A stretch of 64,000 bases of DNA from Anseranas semipalmata. Taxonomy: Eukaryota > Chordata > Aves > Anseriformes > Anseranatidae. The stretch is taken from positions 345,834 to 409,833 of the forward strand of contig VXAA01001511.1 in the NCBI GenBank assembly GCA_013399115.1, written 5' to 3'. Made by a program: the position numbers and the translations under genes. Shown here one piece after another: positions 51,501-62,954 of the stretch. Below the pieces are notes generated by a model. That model was not told the origin of the DNA. It saw nothing but the letters and a program-made list of their open reading frames with translations, and made no database searches. Numbering within the stretch: position 1 is the first letter of the stretch; every line of letters begins with the position of its first letter.

Positions 51501-54500
51501 GTTACTGCAAAAGGCAGCTGCAGGGGGACTCTCCTGGCAGATGACAAAAGACTGTATTCTCAGCTTTTCTGAAAAATTACACAGAAAAAACCTTTAAAAT
51601 TATTTCTGCACTCAAGAAGTATAAATCCATACAAGTCTGATTAGAAACAGGGTAAGGATACCATCCAGGGCATTTTGTTAGATATTGTTACAATAACAAA
51701 GATTTAAAAGATATAACATCCTTTAAAATCCAAGATATAATATCCTTTAACAGGATAACAACTAGAAACGAGAAGTACAGATCTGATGCAAAGCTTATTT
51801 AAGATAATAGGAATCTTTTCTCATCTTCACTAGGCTTAATATCAGGTCCATATGAGCACATAAATGTGCATGTACACATGTCCCTTGTAGTGAAAAGGCC
51901 ATTTGCTCTTTCAGACATTCTCAAGACAGCTCTGAGCAAGTTGCTTTATTTACACAGCACAGTGGTATGCAGAGATACTAACCTGGATCCTAAATGGAGC
52001 ACACACATCTTAGTGCAACCCTTTGCCCAGCTAATTAGCACTGCCTTTCTAATATAACTGTGCTACTTAGCTGGACCTAATTCAGCTGATGTTAGCTGAA
52101 GAGTCTCTGCATCCCTCTCTGCTGCGCAGTGAAAACACACCCTTGTATTCCTGTTACTGAAAATCTTAGGTTCGTTTGGGTTGAGGGGATTATATTTTGG
52201 TGATCTCTTATATAGATAAAAAAAGATATCAGATCCCTCCTTTTCTGCAGTGCCTTATAATAGCAAGCTGATGCTGCCAAATGTCATCCATGAATCCATA
52301 AGGAAATATTAATAAATAACCCAGGGCAAATCTTCAAATTATTTTTTTTTATAAAAGGTCTAGTTTTCCTCTCACTTTATACTCCTGGATTCAAGGAAAT
52401 TGTAAGAAGGGAATTAGATCCATTGTGTCTTGTACACAAGATGCAATAAATGAATTGAGCAAAATGTCAATCTCCTTTAGGAGAACTTCACTACCAATTT
52501 GTCTATTGGAACTATGTACATACATCTTACCCACTTTCACTGACTGGTCTACCATCATATTTGATATGTATGAAAAGATATAAATATCTATGTGGAAAGA
52601 TGTTTACATATGTAATGAAATTGAACAACAGGTTAAATGAATAACAAACATCTCTGTATTTTTTTTTTTTTTCCCCCAGCAGTAATTATTACACCTCATA
52701 GAGTATTATACATGCAAGAGAATTTATTCTGTCTTAATGGACTATCAAATCCCAGGAACAGGACAGAGTTCTCCATTTAGTAGCAGAGATGGAGAAGTTA
52801 TGAATTTGGTAGCTTCAAATCCAGCCGTTTCCAAGAGGATATGTTCCAATCACAAAATGCACCATAACAATTAAAGGTAGTGTAACTTGTTGGCAGCTCC
52901 CAGAGGGACGGAAAGCATAAACAGGCTTGCAGCAGTATTATCATCCCCAGTGGGGAATGTCATCTCTACAAGTTAGAATTTAGCCATACTAGTGGATTAG
53001 AAAGATGCTGTCACTTCTGCTCAACAGAAAAATGTAGGACTTCAGCCTCTGTAGCTGAACACAAACAAAAACACAAGTAAAGCACCCTCTTATCTAGAGA
53101 GATGCAGTATTGTATTCTTAAATATGGCCCATTCTGATAAGCTTTCAATATACTTGATTCTTAACCTTCATAGACTATGCTGAGATGCCTTCATTTTACC
53201 TACAGAATTTTTGCACACCTGCAAGCAAACTCAAATGTGTGATTTATCATGTCAAGAATGTTGTACATTTGCAAAAGGGTTGGGGACTGACACCTTTATA
53301 TTTGAGAATTTTAATGATTTTTTAAATTATTTTTGCTGTGCCAAACAAAGATGCCTGCTTATTGTTCTGGATCTGAACATTACCCTGTATTCCACATTTG
53401 GTTGTACTATTAATGGATGGCAAATAGCATCTGGCATTGTAGTAAGAGGCTTTGTTTTCAAAACAAGTGTACGCTGGCCAGTGTTGCTTTTCTTCACTAC
53501 TGTCCAGTAGATTGTTGAATCTAAAGACCACATCTACTAGCATAAATACTTCAGCATTATAGCTGGCATAGAGTGACAGTGAATTCTGTAAAAATGTGTC
53601 AGACAGCTGCCACATAAGCTGTTATGCTGTCCCTGTCCCAAACTAGTGTAAAAGGAACAGGGATATGTCAGGAGCTCTGTAGAAATCTGTTACAGACATT
53701 TTGGATGACTGGTGGGTACACAGAGCAAACTAGGCAAAGCATCAGGAGGGGAATTTTAATCGTCACCCACAAAAATTACTGCCACGCCATTTTATGTATG
53801 ACTGCTTCAGTTTCCTGTGGACCTTCCTGTAATTTATTATATGTTTATTACCTAACCAATAGGTACCACTCCTAAAGCCAGTCTCTGTCTGCCAGAAGCA
53901 AATAACAAACAGATAAATGTCTCTTTGTACTTCCTTACTGTTGTATAAATATAGCAATACTTCATCACACCATGTCACAGTTAAGAGGCTGAAATTGTTA
54001 AAGCTGGTGATGTGTTCAGAGAATACAGAGACCATTATAGCAAAACAAAGTACAACCAATTAGAAAAAAATAGAAAGTCAGGAAACTATAAAAATAAATG
54101 GACACTCTAAAGCTGAAAGTTACCACAAGTTTGCACTAAGACTGAAAAAGTAAAAATGGAGAAGAAAACTTCTAAAATTAATCTAATACAAATTTAGCTC
54201 ATACACATGCCAAGAGGTCTAGTAAAAAGTCTACCAAGCTAAAAACATGAAATAAGTAAATTTACCTTTTAGAACAAAAGACTCCCCATAATTCACTTGC
54301 AAGGTTTCAGAAATACATACATCTAGCATAGTATTGCTTTCAAGGGAACTCAAAAGCTAAGGCTGTATTGGCTGGAATAATTTATATTTTGACTTGAACC
54401 CCTCAAATAACTCACTTCCTTAATTATTGTCTTGTCTGACAGGGAATCTTCGGAATACATATCGTTTGCCTTAATCACAGAGCATGTGATGATGCTTTTG

Positions 54501-55130
54501 ACAAATAGGGACACTATTTCATTACATTAAATCTTACTTTCAAACTAAGAGTTTTCTACCTCATTTGTCAATAAAAACCATTACAGACTCCTGCGATACT
54601 ATTGATCCTACTCCTAAACAGGAACTAATATGAAGATTAACCTGAAAATAGCCATAATTTAAAAATACATCTGACAAATCACAATGGATCTCATTCAGGG
54701 CTGCTCATCATTGTCATGTAACAACCACCCACTTGTAACTGAATCTAAATAGATTTTCTCTACAGGAGAATCTAGAAATTCAGCCAAGGAAGAATTTGAG
54801 GGGAAAAAAATAAATATCATTTTAATGACCACTATTTGCCATGCAGGGTTTGAGGAATGATTCCTCACACAGAGAGAAGCTATATAGTTTTACTAGTGTT
54901 TTTGAAATTCTGCATACACCTGGAAACTTTTCTATGGCCTTTATGTGGTCCAGTGTGACCACTTTATGCCAAAGGAACCGTGCAAAGTACCATCATGTGC
55001 TCCACAGATACCTGAATACTTGAGCTGACAAAGAATCTCCTTTAGCAGTTTACAGTGTGTCACCTATGGCACAAAGCTGAGCAAAACTTGTTGTTCCAAG
55101 TTATATGCAAAAATACATACAAAGCTCTAT

Positions 55131-55160
55131 ATATGTCCACCATGTATATGTCCACCATGT
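55131..55160 (+). repeat. Perfect 15-bp tandem duplication
   Basis: ATATGTCCACCATGT is present twice in tandem without a mismatch, pointing to a recent duplication. Confidence 0.95.
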
Positions 55161-55892
55161 AATTTAGCACAACGGCATTGGATCAGTAGATCCAAGAATT
55201 TGGTACTGAGATTCCTCACATCTCCACTATATGTGGTTTGTGAGATTTACTTGGGATCAGATACAGCCTTATTCCTTGGGATGAACACCTGCACTATGCA
55301 TATGAATCAAAGATTTCTGAAGGGAAGAAACTTTGGATGCATGCCTGTGAAGTGAGGTGGTCCACAGACTGGTTGGAAACCTAATGTCCCCATCCAGAGC
55401 TGGAGCACATTTGAAAGGTTTCTGAAGCACACATTCTGGCTTAGCTTGATCTGCAAGGAATTTAGTTTGTACATAATAAAACCACTTTGACACTGAACCA
55501 ATGTGCAGTACATGAAAACAAGCAGGCGATTTGCTTCAAAATTGTACTATTGCTTCAAACTGAAGTGTTAATCTAAGACATTCATAAATGCTAACCAGTT
55601 CATTTTTTCTGAAAGGAGGAATAAAGCCAACAATCACAGACAACAGAATCACTTGTCATCAGCTGTCTGACAAAATGCTGCTAGAGATTTTTGCACAGCT
55701 GTTCCTGTACTAAGTTCAAACATCCACATTTGATTTTGGAATGTTTCAAGACATGTATCAGAGCCTCATTTTTACAATGTTGAAAGAAGCAGAACCCTCA
55801 CTTCCTCTGATAACTAAAGAGGTTTGGTTTACACATTTATTTCTAAAAGTATAATTCTTCCTTATATCACTAACTTAAAAATAAACATGTAC

Positions 55893-56085
55893 CTTCAACT
55901 CTGGATGATAACACACTTCTCCACAGATATTTTCATGCTTCTTACATTCTAAAGGGATGCACATTCTATTACTCTTGGTGTTCCCTGCTGCTGGAGTACA
56001 CCTCTTCAATGCTTTACGTAAGAGATCATAGCCTAGGACAATGCCATTTGGCTGTCCTGGTGACACCCAGTTGATTTGAAGAGAT
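55893..56085 (-). CDS. USH2A: USH2A exon, equivalent of human exon 48 (FN3 first half and start of Cys-rich block)
   Basis: A 193-nt exon that completes a codon with its first base and ends in phase 0. Residues 1-25 continue the FN3 domain begun upstream: SLQINWVSPGQPNG has the conserved Trp and PNG turn, followed by LGYDLLRK. After that the FN3 pattern stops and five cysteines appear over about 35 residues (RCTP, RMCIP, LECKK, NICGEVC), ending HPELK. The acceptor is ttattgtag and the donor AAG|GTACATG. The remembered human exon is 199 nt, so this one is about two codons shorter, the change falling in the variable stretch between the FN3 part and the cysteines. It begins the cysteine-rich block described in the findings. 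Confidence 0.95.
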
Positions 56086-58727
56086 CTACAATAAGCAGAA
56101 AATTAACATGTTATATTATTTAAAGTGTATTTAACGTTTCTGCAGATAATTACATTAAATGATTAGCATATAGTAGTTCCATTTTATACTAGTTTGCATG
56201 GAGTGAAATATTTGCACTGGATGGTGCATTTCACAGCTTCTTTCAGAACCAAAAGGTGTAAAAACTTGAATAAGTATCAATATTTGGCAAAACTCTGAGA
56301 AAATGAATCGTACATGCAATCAAAGTCTTTAAAGGTGGCTATTTAAAAGACGTCACATTCATGCTTCTGAAAACTTATGTATAATAAACTTTTTCTAGCA
56401 TTTCAACCATTTCAGTTCACTGGTCAGTGAAAGGATTCAGCATGCTTTCTTGCTGCTGTAGCTAAGCTGTACATGAACTACTGTCAAGGCTGGAGCGATC
56501 ATTCCATCCTCAAACAGGATCCTTGTAGAGGACAGGCAGCTGGGGGACAAAAGACCACCCCCATGCCGTGAGCTGTAGCTGATGCAGCTTACTCACGTTC
56601 AGTCACGATTTAGAACAGATTTGCATTCATCTTGCCTTTTCAAGGCTTTTAAAAAAATAACACAAAAAAATATACATTGCTCTGAAATTTATTCTTCAAC
56701 ACATAATTAAAAGAAAGTAAGAATTCATCACAGCATCAGTAAACACTAGTTCTCTTCTATGCTTAAATATTTTCACTGACAAAATTAGAAGTAAAAAATG
56801 CAAGCGTTTATCACAAGACTCAAGAATTCTGACTTTAAGTGCAAAAGCAGGACTGCAGCTGCCCGCAAAAGACTGTCTGTAAAAATCCTGTTCTTGATTT
56901 CAGGTTTGATATCAGGCCATCATCAGTTTAAGGAGGAAAGTATCTTAAGGGAAAAATCATGTTAAACTGTAGTATGCTTGTCACTACTAAAAATGTGCAG
57001 GTGTTGGCTTCAAAATCTCACCTAATATTACAATATACGTCTCAAAAGGGACATTTGAAACAGAAATTTGCTCTGTCTTTTATAATGTACACATTTTACA
57101 TGAATATTTCAAATGAAAACTTCATTTCTTGCATAATCACTCTGGAATGTTACATAAGACATTAATTTCTCACTACGACTTTCTTCTTCGGCTAGAGAGG
57201 AGATCCCAATGCTACACATAGGTCAATAGGAGGACTTATAACACTGTATAGTATATACTTTGGCTCCAAATACCTCTTCTTAATATCCATGTCTCAATTA
57301 CACAGCTACTGTCAGAATGCCAGTGACATCATAAATTAGCATTAATTTAAAGTGAAAATGTTACAGTGAAACAGCAGCTGCTGAGATAAACTTTGACATC
57401 TTAACAGAAAAACAATAACTGAACTATTATTTCACTTCCTTGAGATATAAACAGAGCAACACATAGCAATAAGCCTTTGAGAATAGGAGTTAATGTCACC
57501 TGTGAAGGGATAACTTCATACGTGACGTGCAGAGGCAGCATTATCATTCCAAGATCTTCATCTGAACCACAGATTTTATTCCATATTCCATACATGGCTT
57601 GTTTGTATTCACTATATATTCTAACACATGGACATGAACACACACGCATGCACAAACACATGCCCAAATGTCTACATTTAAGTAATGTTGCAGGATTTAA
57701 CTTAAAAACATAAAAGCAGGAAAATATATTGTAGAAACTTAAAAAAAAAAAAAAAGATAAAAAGAAAAGGAAGGGTAGTACTTCAACCTTTATAAATGCC
57801 ATTGTAACTCTCTCCCAGTCTTTGCACAGTATAGATCACAGGAGCAAAGAAAGCACTTCTAGTTATATCTTTGAATAATTTGCTTTCTGCAGGTTTCATT
57901 CAGACCCTCAAGGGTATATTTTCAAAGCATCGTGCCAGTTTTTGCAGTTTTGCAAGCGATATTTCTCTCTAAAATAATTTCAAAATAGGCCTGAGAATTC
58001 ATGCAATGATTTGAACATTTTGCCTTTTCTGCAGAGCTCAACGTGTGTTTCTTCATTTAACAAGCAATCATTTTATTATTATTAAATTTATAGGCACATA
58101 TTCGGTGTAGGCACAGCTTGGTAGCACGTAAAACTACAGCTGCCCAAGTAAATCACATGGCATGGGAGTTTACTGCGTGGTGCCACCAGAAGGGTAAAAC
58201 CCAGTATGACCTTTCAATAAAGCCACAACTGTATGTACTCACAAATAAGCAGACTCCTTCACAATTTTATGAATGTTTCAGTTACATCTACACCTTCTGA
58301 TGTTCGCCACCCATGACAAATTGAGGTAGTTTTGAGCGCATCACAGGAAGAACGACCCATGGCTCAGTTAAATAAAGGAGCAAGGTTTTCATGGGACTGC
58401 AGGGATGAATTATTCTCTCAGCTTTTTGATACCCACTGTCTGAAGAAACGGGTGCAGATTGACCGGGACAGGATGGGCACTTCAGCATGTACCAGCTGTA
58501 TGGTGCCCACAGAAAGCGTAGCCTAACCAGGTGACTGGGTTCACTGACAAGAACTGCCTCAGACTGCAACACCTTTGAGGTGCTACAGCAGTTCCAGAAG
58601 GTAAAGAACAATTTCAAACTGATCCACATAGTTATATTTGCTTCTGGAACAACAGACCAAACTGAAATCCTTTGACTCAAGCATGTGAAGAGAATCCATT
58701 CTGACATTTCTGGGTAGAAATATATAT

Positions 58728-58757
58728 AAAACAAAACAAAACAAAACAAAACAAAAC
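58728..58757 (+). repeat. (AAAAC)n repeat
   Basis: Six AAAAC units about 55 bp before the CR1 3' fragment. Confidence 0.93.
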
Positions 58758-58813
58758 ATGAAAAATATCAGTATTTCAGAGTTTTGCTATACATTTCAAA
58801 TACATTTTGATAA

Positions 58814-59080
58814 ACAAGGACAGAACAAGGGGTAATGGTTTTAAAATAAAAAAGGGCAGGCTTAGATTAGATATAAAGAAGAAACTTTTCATGATGAGGG
58901 TGGTGAGGCACTGGAACAGGTTTCCCAGAGAAGTTGTGGATGCCCCATCCCTGGAAGTGTTCAAGACCAGGTTGGTTGGGGCTTTGGACAACCTGTGGAA
59001 GGTGTCCCTGCCCATAGCAGGGGTGTTGGACAAGATGATCTTTAAGATCCCTTCCAACCCAAGCCATTCTATGATTCTGC
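58814..59080 (+). mobile_element. CR1 LINE 3' fragment, sense on plus strand
   Basis: The sequence closely follows the bird CR1 3' end: GGGTAATGGTTTTAAA, GGCACTGGAACAGGTTTCCC, AGAAGTTGTGGATGCCCC, CCCTTCCAACCCAAGCC and the terminal ATTCTATGATTCTG. It is truncated at its 5' end, as most CR1 copies are, and lies just after an AAAAC simple repeat. Open frames here are incidental. Confidence 0.93.
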
Positions 59081-59889
59081 GAAACCGGGGTTGGGAAAGG
59101 AAGTTCTGTTTTTTGCCTGCTTCAGGTATCACAGCTTCAAGTGTCCATGAGCCATGAGAAGAACTCCTGATTTTTTTCTCAACACAGTAACAATGTTTTA
59201 ACCATGAAGATTCAAATTATAATAAGGCCTCACTTTTGAATCTTGAGAACAAATTTTGTATTAGTCTTATCAAATACAAGGGTTAAATTTAAAAAAAAAA
59301 AAAATCAAATCTGACATTCAATGACTTTACTTTCAGGAGCTAGAATTAAAAAAAAAAAAAAAAAATCACAGAAAAAGCACAAGATTCACCTGACTTTCTT
59401 AAGATAGGGAACATTGTTATTATTAATGACCAGTGGATCAAATACATTCCTCATCAGGAGATCACACATACTGAACAACCACTTCAGTATTATTGCACAA
59501 GAGTGAACTACTTGTTGTACCATGGACTGCAGTGCTAATGTTATTAGAAAAGCAGTATGACACACTACAGAAAGTCTGATAAATTGCATTGCAGTTCTAC
59601 TCATGCTACAAAATTCTTTGGCAAATCTTTCTGTGTCTTGTTTTTCCTAGTAGGGAGAATGGTCAGGTTTCCTCCACAGGAACACTACTCTGAACACTTA
59701 AGGAAAGTGCTATTAAACTAATTTTACTTGAGAAACCTGACTTTGAGTTTTGCTTGTCCTCTGGATATATCTGATCAGCTTGTCATTGGTTGGCTGGACG
59801 TGACTCCACAACAATCTTCCCCAGCATTTCATGTTTATTCACATAGTTACGATTTTCTTGCTTTATCTGTTCATTCCACAAATTTTCCC

Positions 59890-60390
59890 AGTATAGAAAA
59901 TCAGACTTGCTGGTCTTTTGTTCCCCAAATCCCTTTGGAGAAATCTGTACTACACTGTCATCTTCCATTCCTCCAGCACCAAGATCAATTTAAAAGACAT
60001 TTTGCATAGCACTGTAGTTTGACACTTTCATATATGAGCTCCTTTAGAACTCCTGATCCAATACCATCATCCCAACAATTTATTACTGTATGTTTTACCC
60101 ATTTGTTCTACAACGTTTCTTATTAGCATATTAATTTGAGATAGTTCCTCCAAGTCATTCACCGACTAACAGCATCTGATGCAGAAACCTTCCTAAGCTC
60201 TATAATACTGAACACCAAAGCAAATAATTCACCTAGCTTTTCTCCATGGTCTTATTTTCTTTTAGCTTTCTTTTACACCCTGACCAGGGTTTCTGGTTCC
60301 CCCAAGATGCATAAAGGGCTCTCTTTTTCTTCATGGAACTCTGAAGGATTTTCCCTATTTTATCCCACTTGGTGTTATCAAAGCATCAAA
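59890..60390 (-). mobile_element. Old CR1/L3-like LINE fragment, antisense on plus strand
   Basis: The plus strand carries a degraded version of a phrase common to antisense amniote CR1/L3 elements: CCATTCCTCCAGCACCAAG, ATATGAGCTCCTTTAGAACT, CAATTTATTACTG, CATTTGTTCTACAACG, GAGATAGTTCCTCCAAG, ATAATTCACCTAGCTTTTC and ACACCCTGACCAGGG. In the family this corresponds to the region between the endonuclease and the reverse transcriptase. The copy is full of stops, much older than the 3' fragments above. The limits are approximate. Confidence 0.6.
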
Positions 60391-62841
60391 CTTCTAAATA
60401 AGCACTGAATAGAATTCCTGCCAGGGTTCATCTGCATTGTACATCAGTTTTCTGAAAGGAACTAATCTGCCTCTGTGTATTGGGATTAGGAAAAAACTAA
60501 GCATGCCATATTACAAGAAGCAAGAGGAAAAAAAAGAGTATTTTAAAGGGAAATGAACTATTTTCGAACATAAGACAAGAACTTAATCCACTATGCAAAA
60601 TTTGTCAGCATCCATGTGCAGGCAGTACACAGAGAACTTCTAATCTGTGCAATAAAATACAGTACTTCTCTAATATAGACAAACCCTGAAGTCCTAACTC
60701 AAAAAAATGCATACTCAATTTCAGATGGATTTGTATCTACCTAAAGATGGCCAGTGCCACCCCCTCATACCCTCCCACCCCAAAAAACATAACTCAGACA
60801 AGAAACATAACAAACCAGAACCTGACCTAGGACTTCAGGATTGGGTCCCATACTGTTTTCTATTTGAAGTTTGGCATTATAAAATAATCTTTCTAGGACT
60901 GCGACCTTTTTTGCCAAGTTTCAGCCTGAAGCTGAGTTATTAACTGTAAGGGGTGGAAAAGTAAGGTATTTATAATGGCTTTGGTGGTATAACCTTCATT
61001 AGAACAGTCTGCATGGTGTTGCTATCAGAAAGACTTCTATGAAGTTGGTGGGTGAAATTATAATTTATGTCATGCAGCACCTTGAGGCAAATTTTAAAAC
61101 AATTATTTGTGAATGCTACAAAGACATTATCCTACAGCATTCTTATCAATAATACAGCCCCCCAGACTGATTTAGAAGAGGAAAAAACACCATGATTCCA
61201 ATTAAAGACAATAAACTGCATGATCTGTATTGTATCTCAGCTATCCCATGAGCGTATACTGTAGAAATGTCTTTTTTCTCTGTCTGGTGACGGATATGTA
61301 TTAAAATGTCCTCTTGTCTACACAAACTGTTTTTTCCCAAGCATTTTCTTTTATGGAGGACAAATAAGCAAAATTCATATTCAGCCCAGCACCTGCTGAA
61401 GCTGTCAGCTGTAGTGTTTGTCATATTTCAATCAAAGCTGAAGCCAGCCAGTCATTTTTATACTGCACAATCCCTACATACTCGAGGACCAGAATTAATG
61501 AATTAGCTATTGATTAAATTCCACTCTAGCAAATCCACCGTGGCAAATAAATGAACTACCCAGGGCACGTGTAGGCCACGGCCAGACATGTCCGGGCAAT
61601 CGATCAGTAGTTAGTATTCTTTTGGGATATAAGAACAGCTGATGATAATATGACATGTAGGAAAAGGCAGTGTAGAAACGGAGTCTGCTTCTGGCTGAGC
61701 AGATTATAAAGTAGGAAGGCATTTTTGATCCTTTTGCATTCATGTGTTATGACATATTTAGTCTATATATAATAGCAGAAACATGCATAAATGTTTGCAG
61801 TACAGACAATACAGACAAAGGCATACATAAGTTAAAGCCAAGGGCAAAAGATGAGATCCTGAATTGAGTTCTTATCATCAAACAAGCTTTGACTGTATCT
61901 GTATGTGTGAGAGAAAAATAGCAAGCTTAATTTCACCCTTATACAGAAGCAAATGATGAATTCAAGCAAAATGTAAAAATGATAAACAGCGAACCAAAGT
62001 CTTTAAGGGACTGGAGGAGCAAATCCATCCTGCTGGCCATTTCGGAAGGCTCAGTTGTTAGATTTTTGTTATTTACAAAAAAGATTTATTTATTTTTTCT
62101 ACAAAAGAAACATTCCTAATGAGCATACTCCACCAGAAGTGTAATAAAGTCACATGAACAATAACATACACACGGGAAGCTAACTGTTTTATTGTTGGTA
62201 TAATTCTGAAAAATGTGTTAGCAAGCTTCAGTTTAGCCTGTCTTTGGAAGATATTAACTCCCAAAGAATCACTGTATATGTTACTATTTGGCAGCTTCTA
62301 AACACTGCAAAACTGTTACCCCTTTTACAATTAAGAAGTTTGCCCATACCTGTGGATTTAGTGGTTATGCAGATTGCAAACAGTGTTTCAAGGAGACACA
62401 GACTTGTATGCCTTTTAAGATAGTTTACTAATTCATACTGCTGTGACGGGTGACTTTTTTTACCCACAATTACTCTAAGTTTCCATTATCAGCATTACAC
62501 TGCTTCCTGAGCATTAATCTCCCTCTTCTTAACTGACAGCAAAATGTGATAATTTTCATTCCTCTACACTTCTTCTTTTAACTACTTCCACTTATGCCTT
62601 GTTTATTATCCCAGCACAGTGATACCCAAATGGCTATATACAATCAACCAAAGGTGAGATTTCTTCAGTTGCTCATTTGACCAAAAACTCCAAGACCAAA
62701 TATAATAACCATGGAAAACCTTTTCAAGGTGTACACTGAATTCTTTAATGCACCTTATTCAATGAGAGATTCATCCCTGTTCTGGTCCCCATTCCAGCCA
62801 CAAATTGCTCTGATATATGCAGGCCACCTTTAGCATAGTAC

Positions 62842-62954
62842 CTTGAGCCAATTACGTGAATAATGGGTGCTGCCAGCTGCTTCGGCTCATCTTCCACAGT
62901 TGTAATCTGGGTCTCATTGCTTCTCACACAGGCATATACTGTGCAGGCTTCAAT
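62842..62954 (-). CDS. USH2A: USH2A exon, equivalent of human exon 47 (FN3 end plus next FN3 start)
   Basis: A 113-nt exon, entering in phase 0 and leaving with two bases over. It begins IEACTVYACVRSNET, the F and G strands of an FN3 domain, passes through a linker TTVEDEPKQL, and ends with APIIHVIGS, the first strand of the next domain. The acceptor is strong (pyrimidine-rich, then catcag). The donor is G|GTACTATG, a poor match to consensus. The join is proven by the next exon: the two leftover bases AG plus A give Arg, and the frame continues into SLQINW. SNET supplies an N-glycosylation sequon. Its length equals the remembered human exon 47 (c.9259-9371). The short frame is easily overlooked because an open reading frame runs past the donor into the intron. 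Confidence 0.92.

Larger units (their letters stand above)
46943..55892 (-). other. USH2A: USH2A intron, 9.0 kb
   Basis: The largest complete intron, GT-AG. It holds a TTTA microsatellite near 47.33 kb, a possible old CR1-like remnant near 48.4 kb, a poly-T run near 52.66 kb and a perfect 15-bp tandem duplication near 55.14 kb. The rest is unremarkable. Confidence 0.86.
56086..62841 (-). other. USH2A: USH2A intron, 6.8 kb
   Basis: Intron with a weak GTACTA donor and a good acceptor. It holds an AAAAC repeat immediately before a CR1 3' end at 58.8-59.1 kb, poly-A runs at 59.3 kb and an older CR1/L3-like fragment at about 59.9-60.4 kb. Confidence 0.86.

Noticed and set aside
57401..57802. 133-codon minus-strand frame
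   Set aside because: No FN3 or cysteine pattern, includes a poly-A-derived Phe-rich run, and has no splice sites fitting the usherin frame.
58776..59157. Open frames of 116-118 codons on both strands
   Set aside because: They are translations of the CR1 3' fragment and its flanks.
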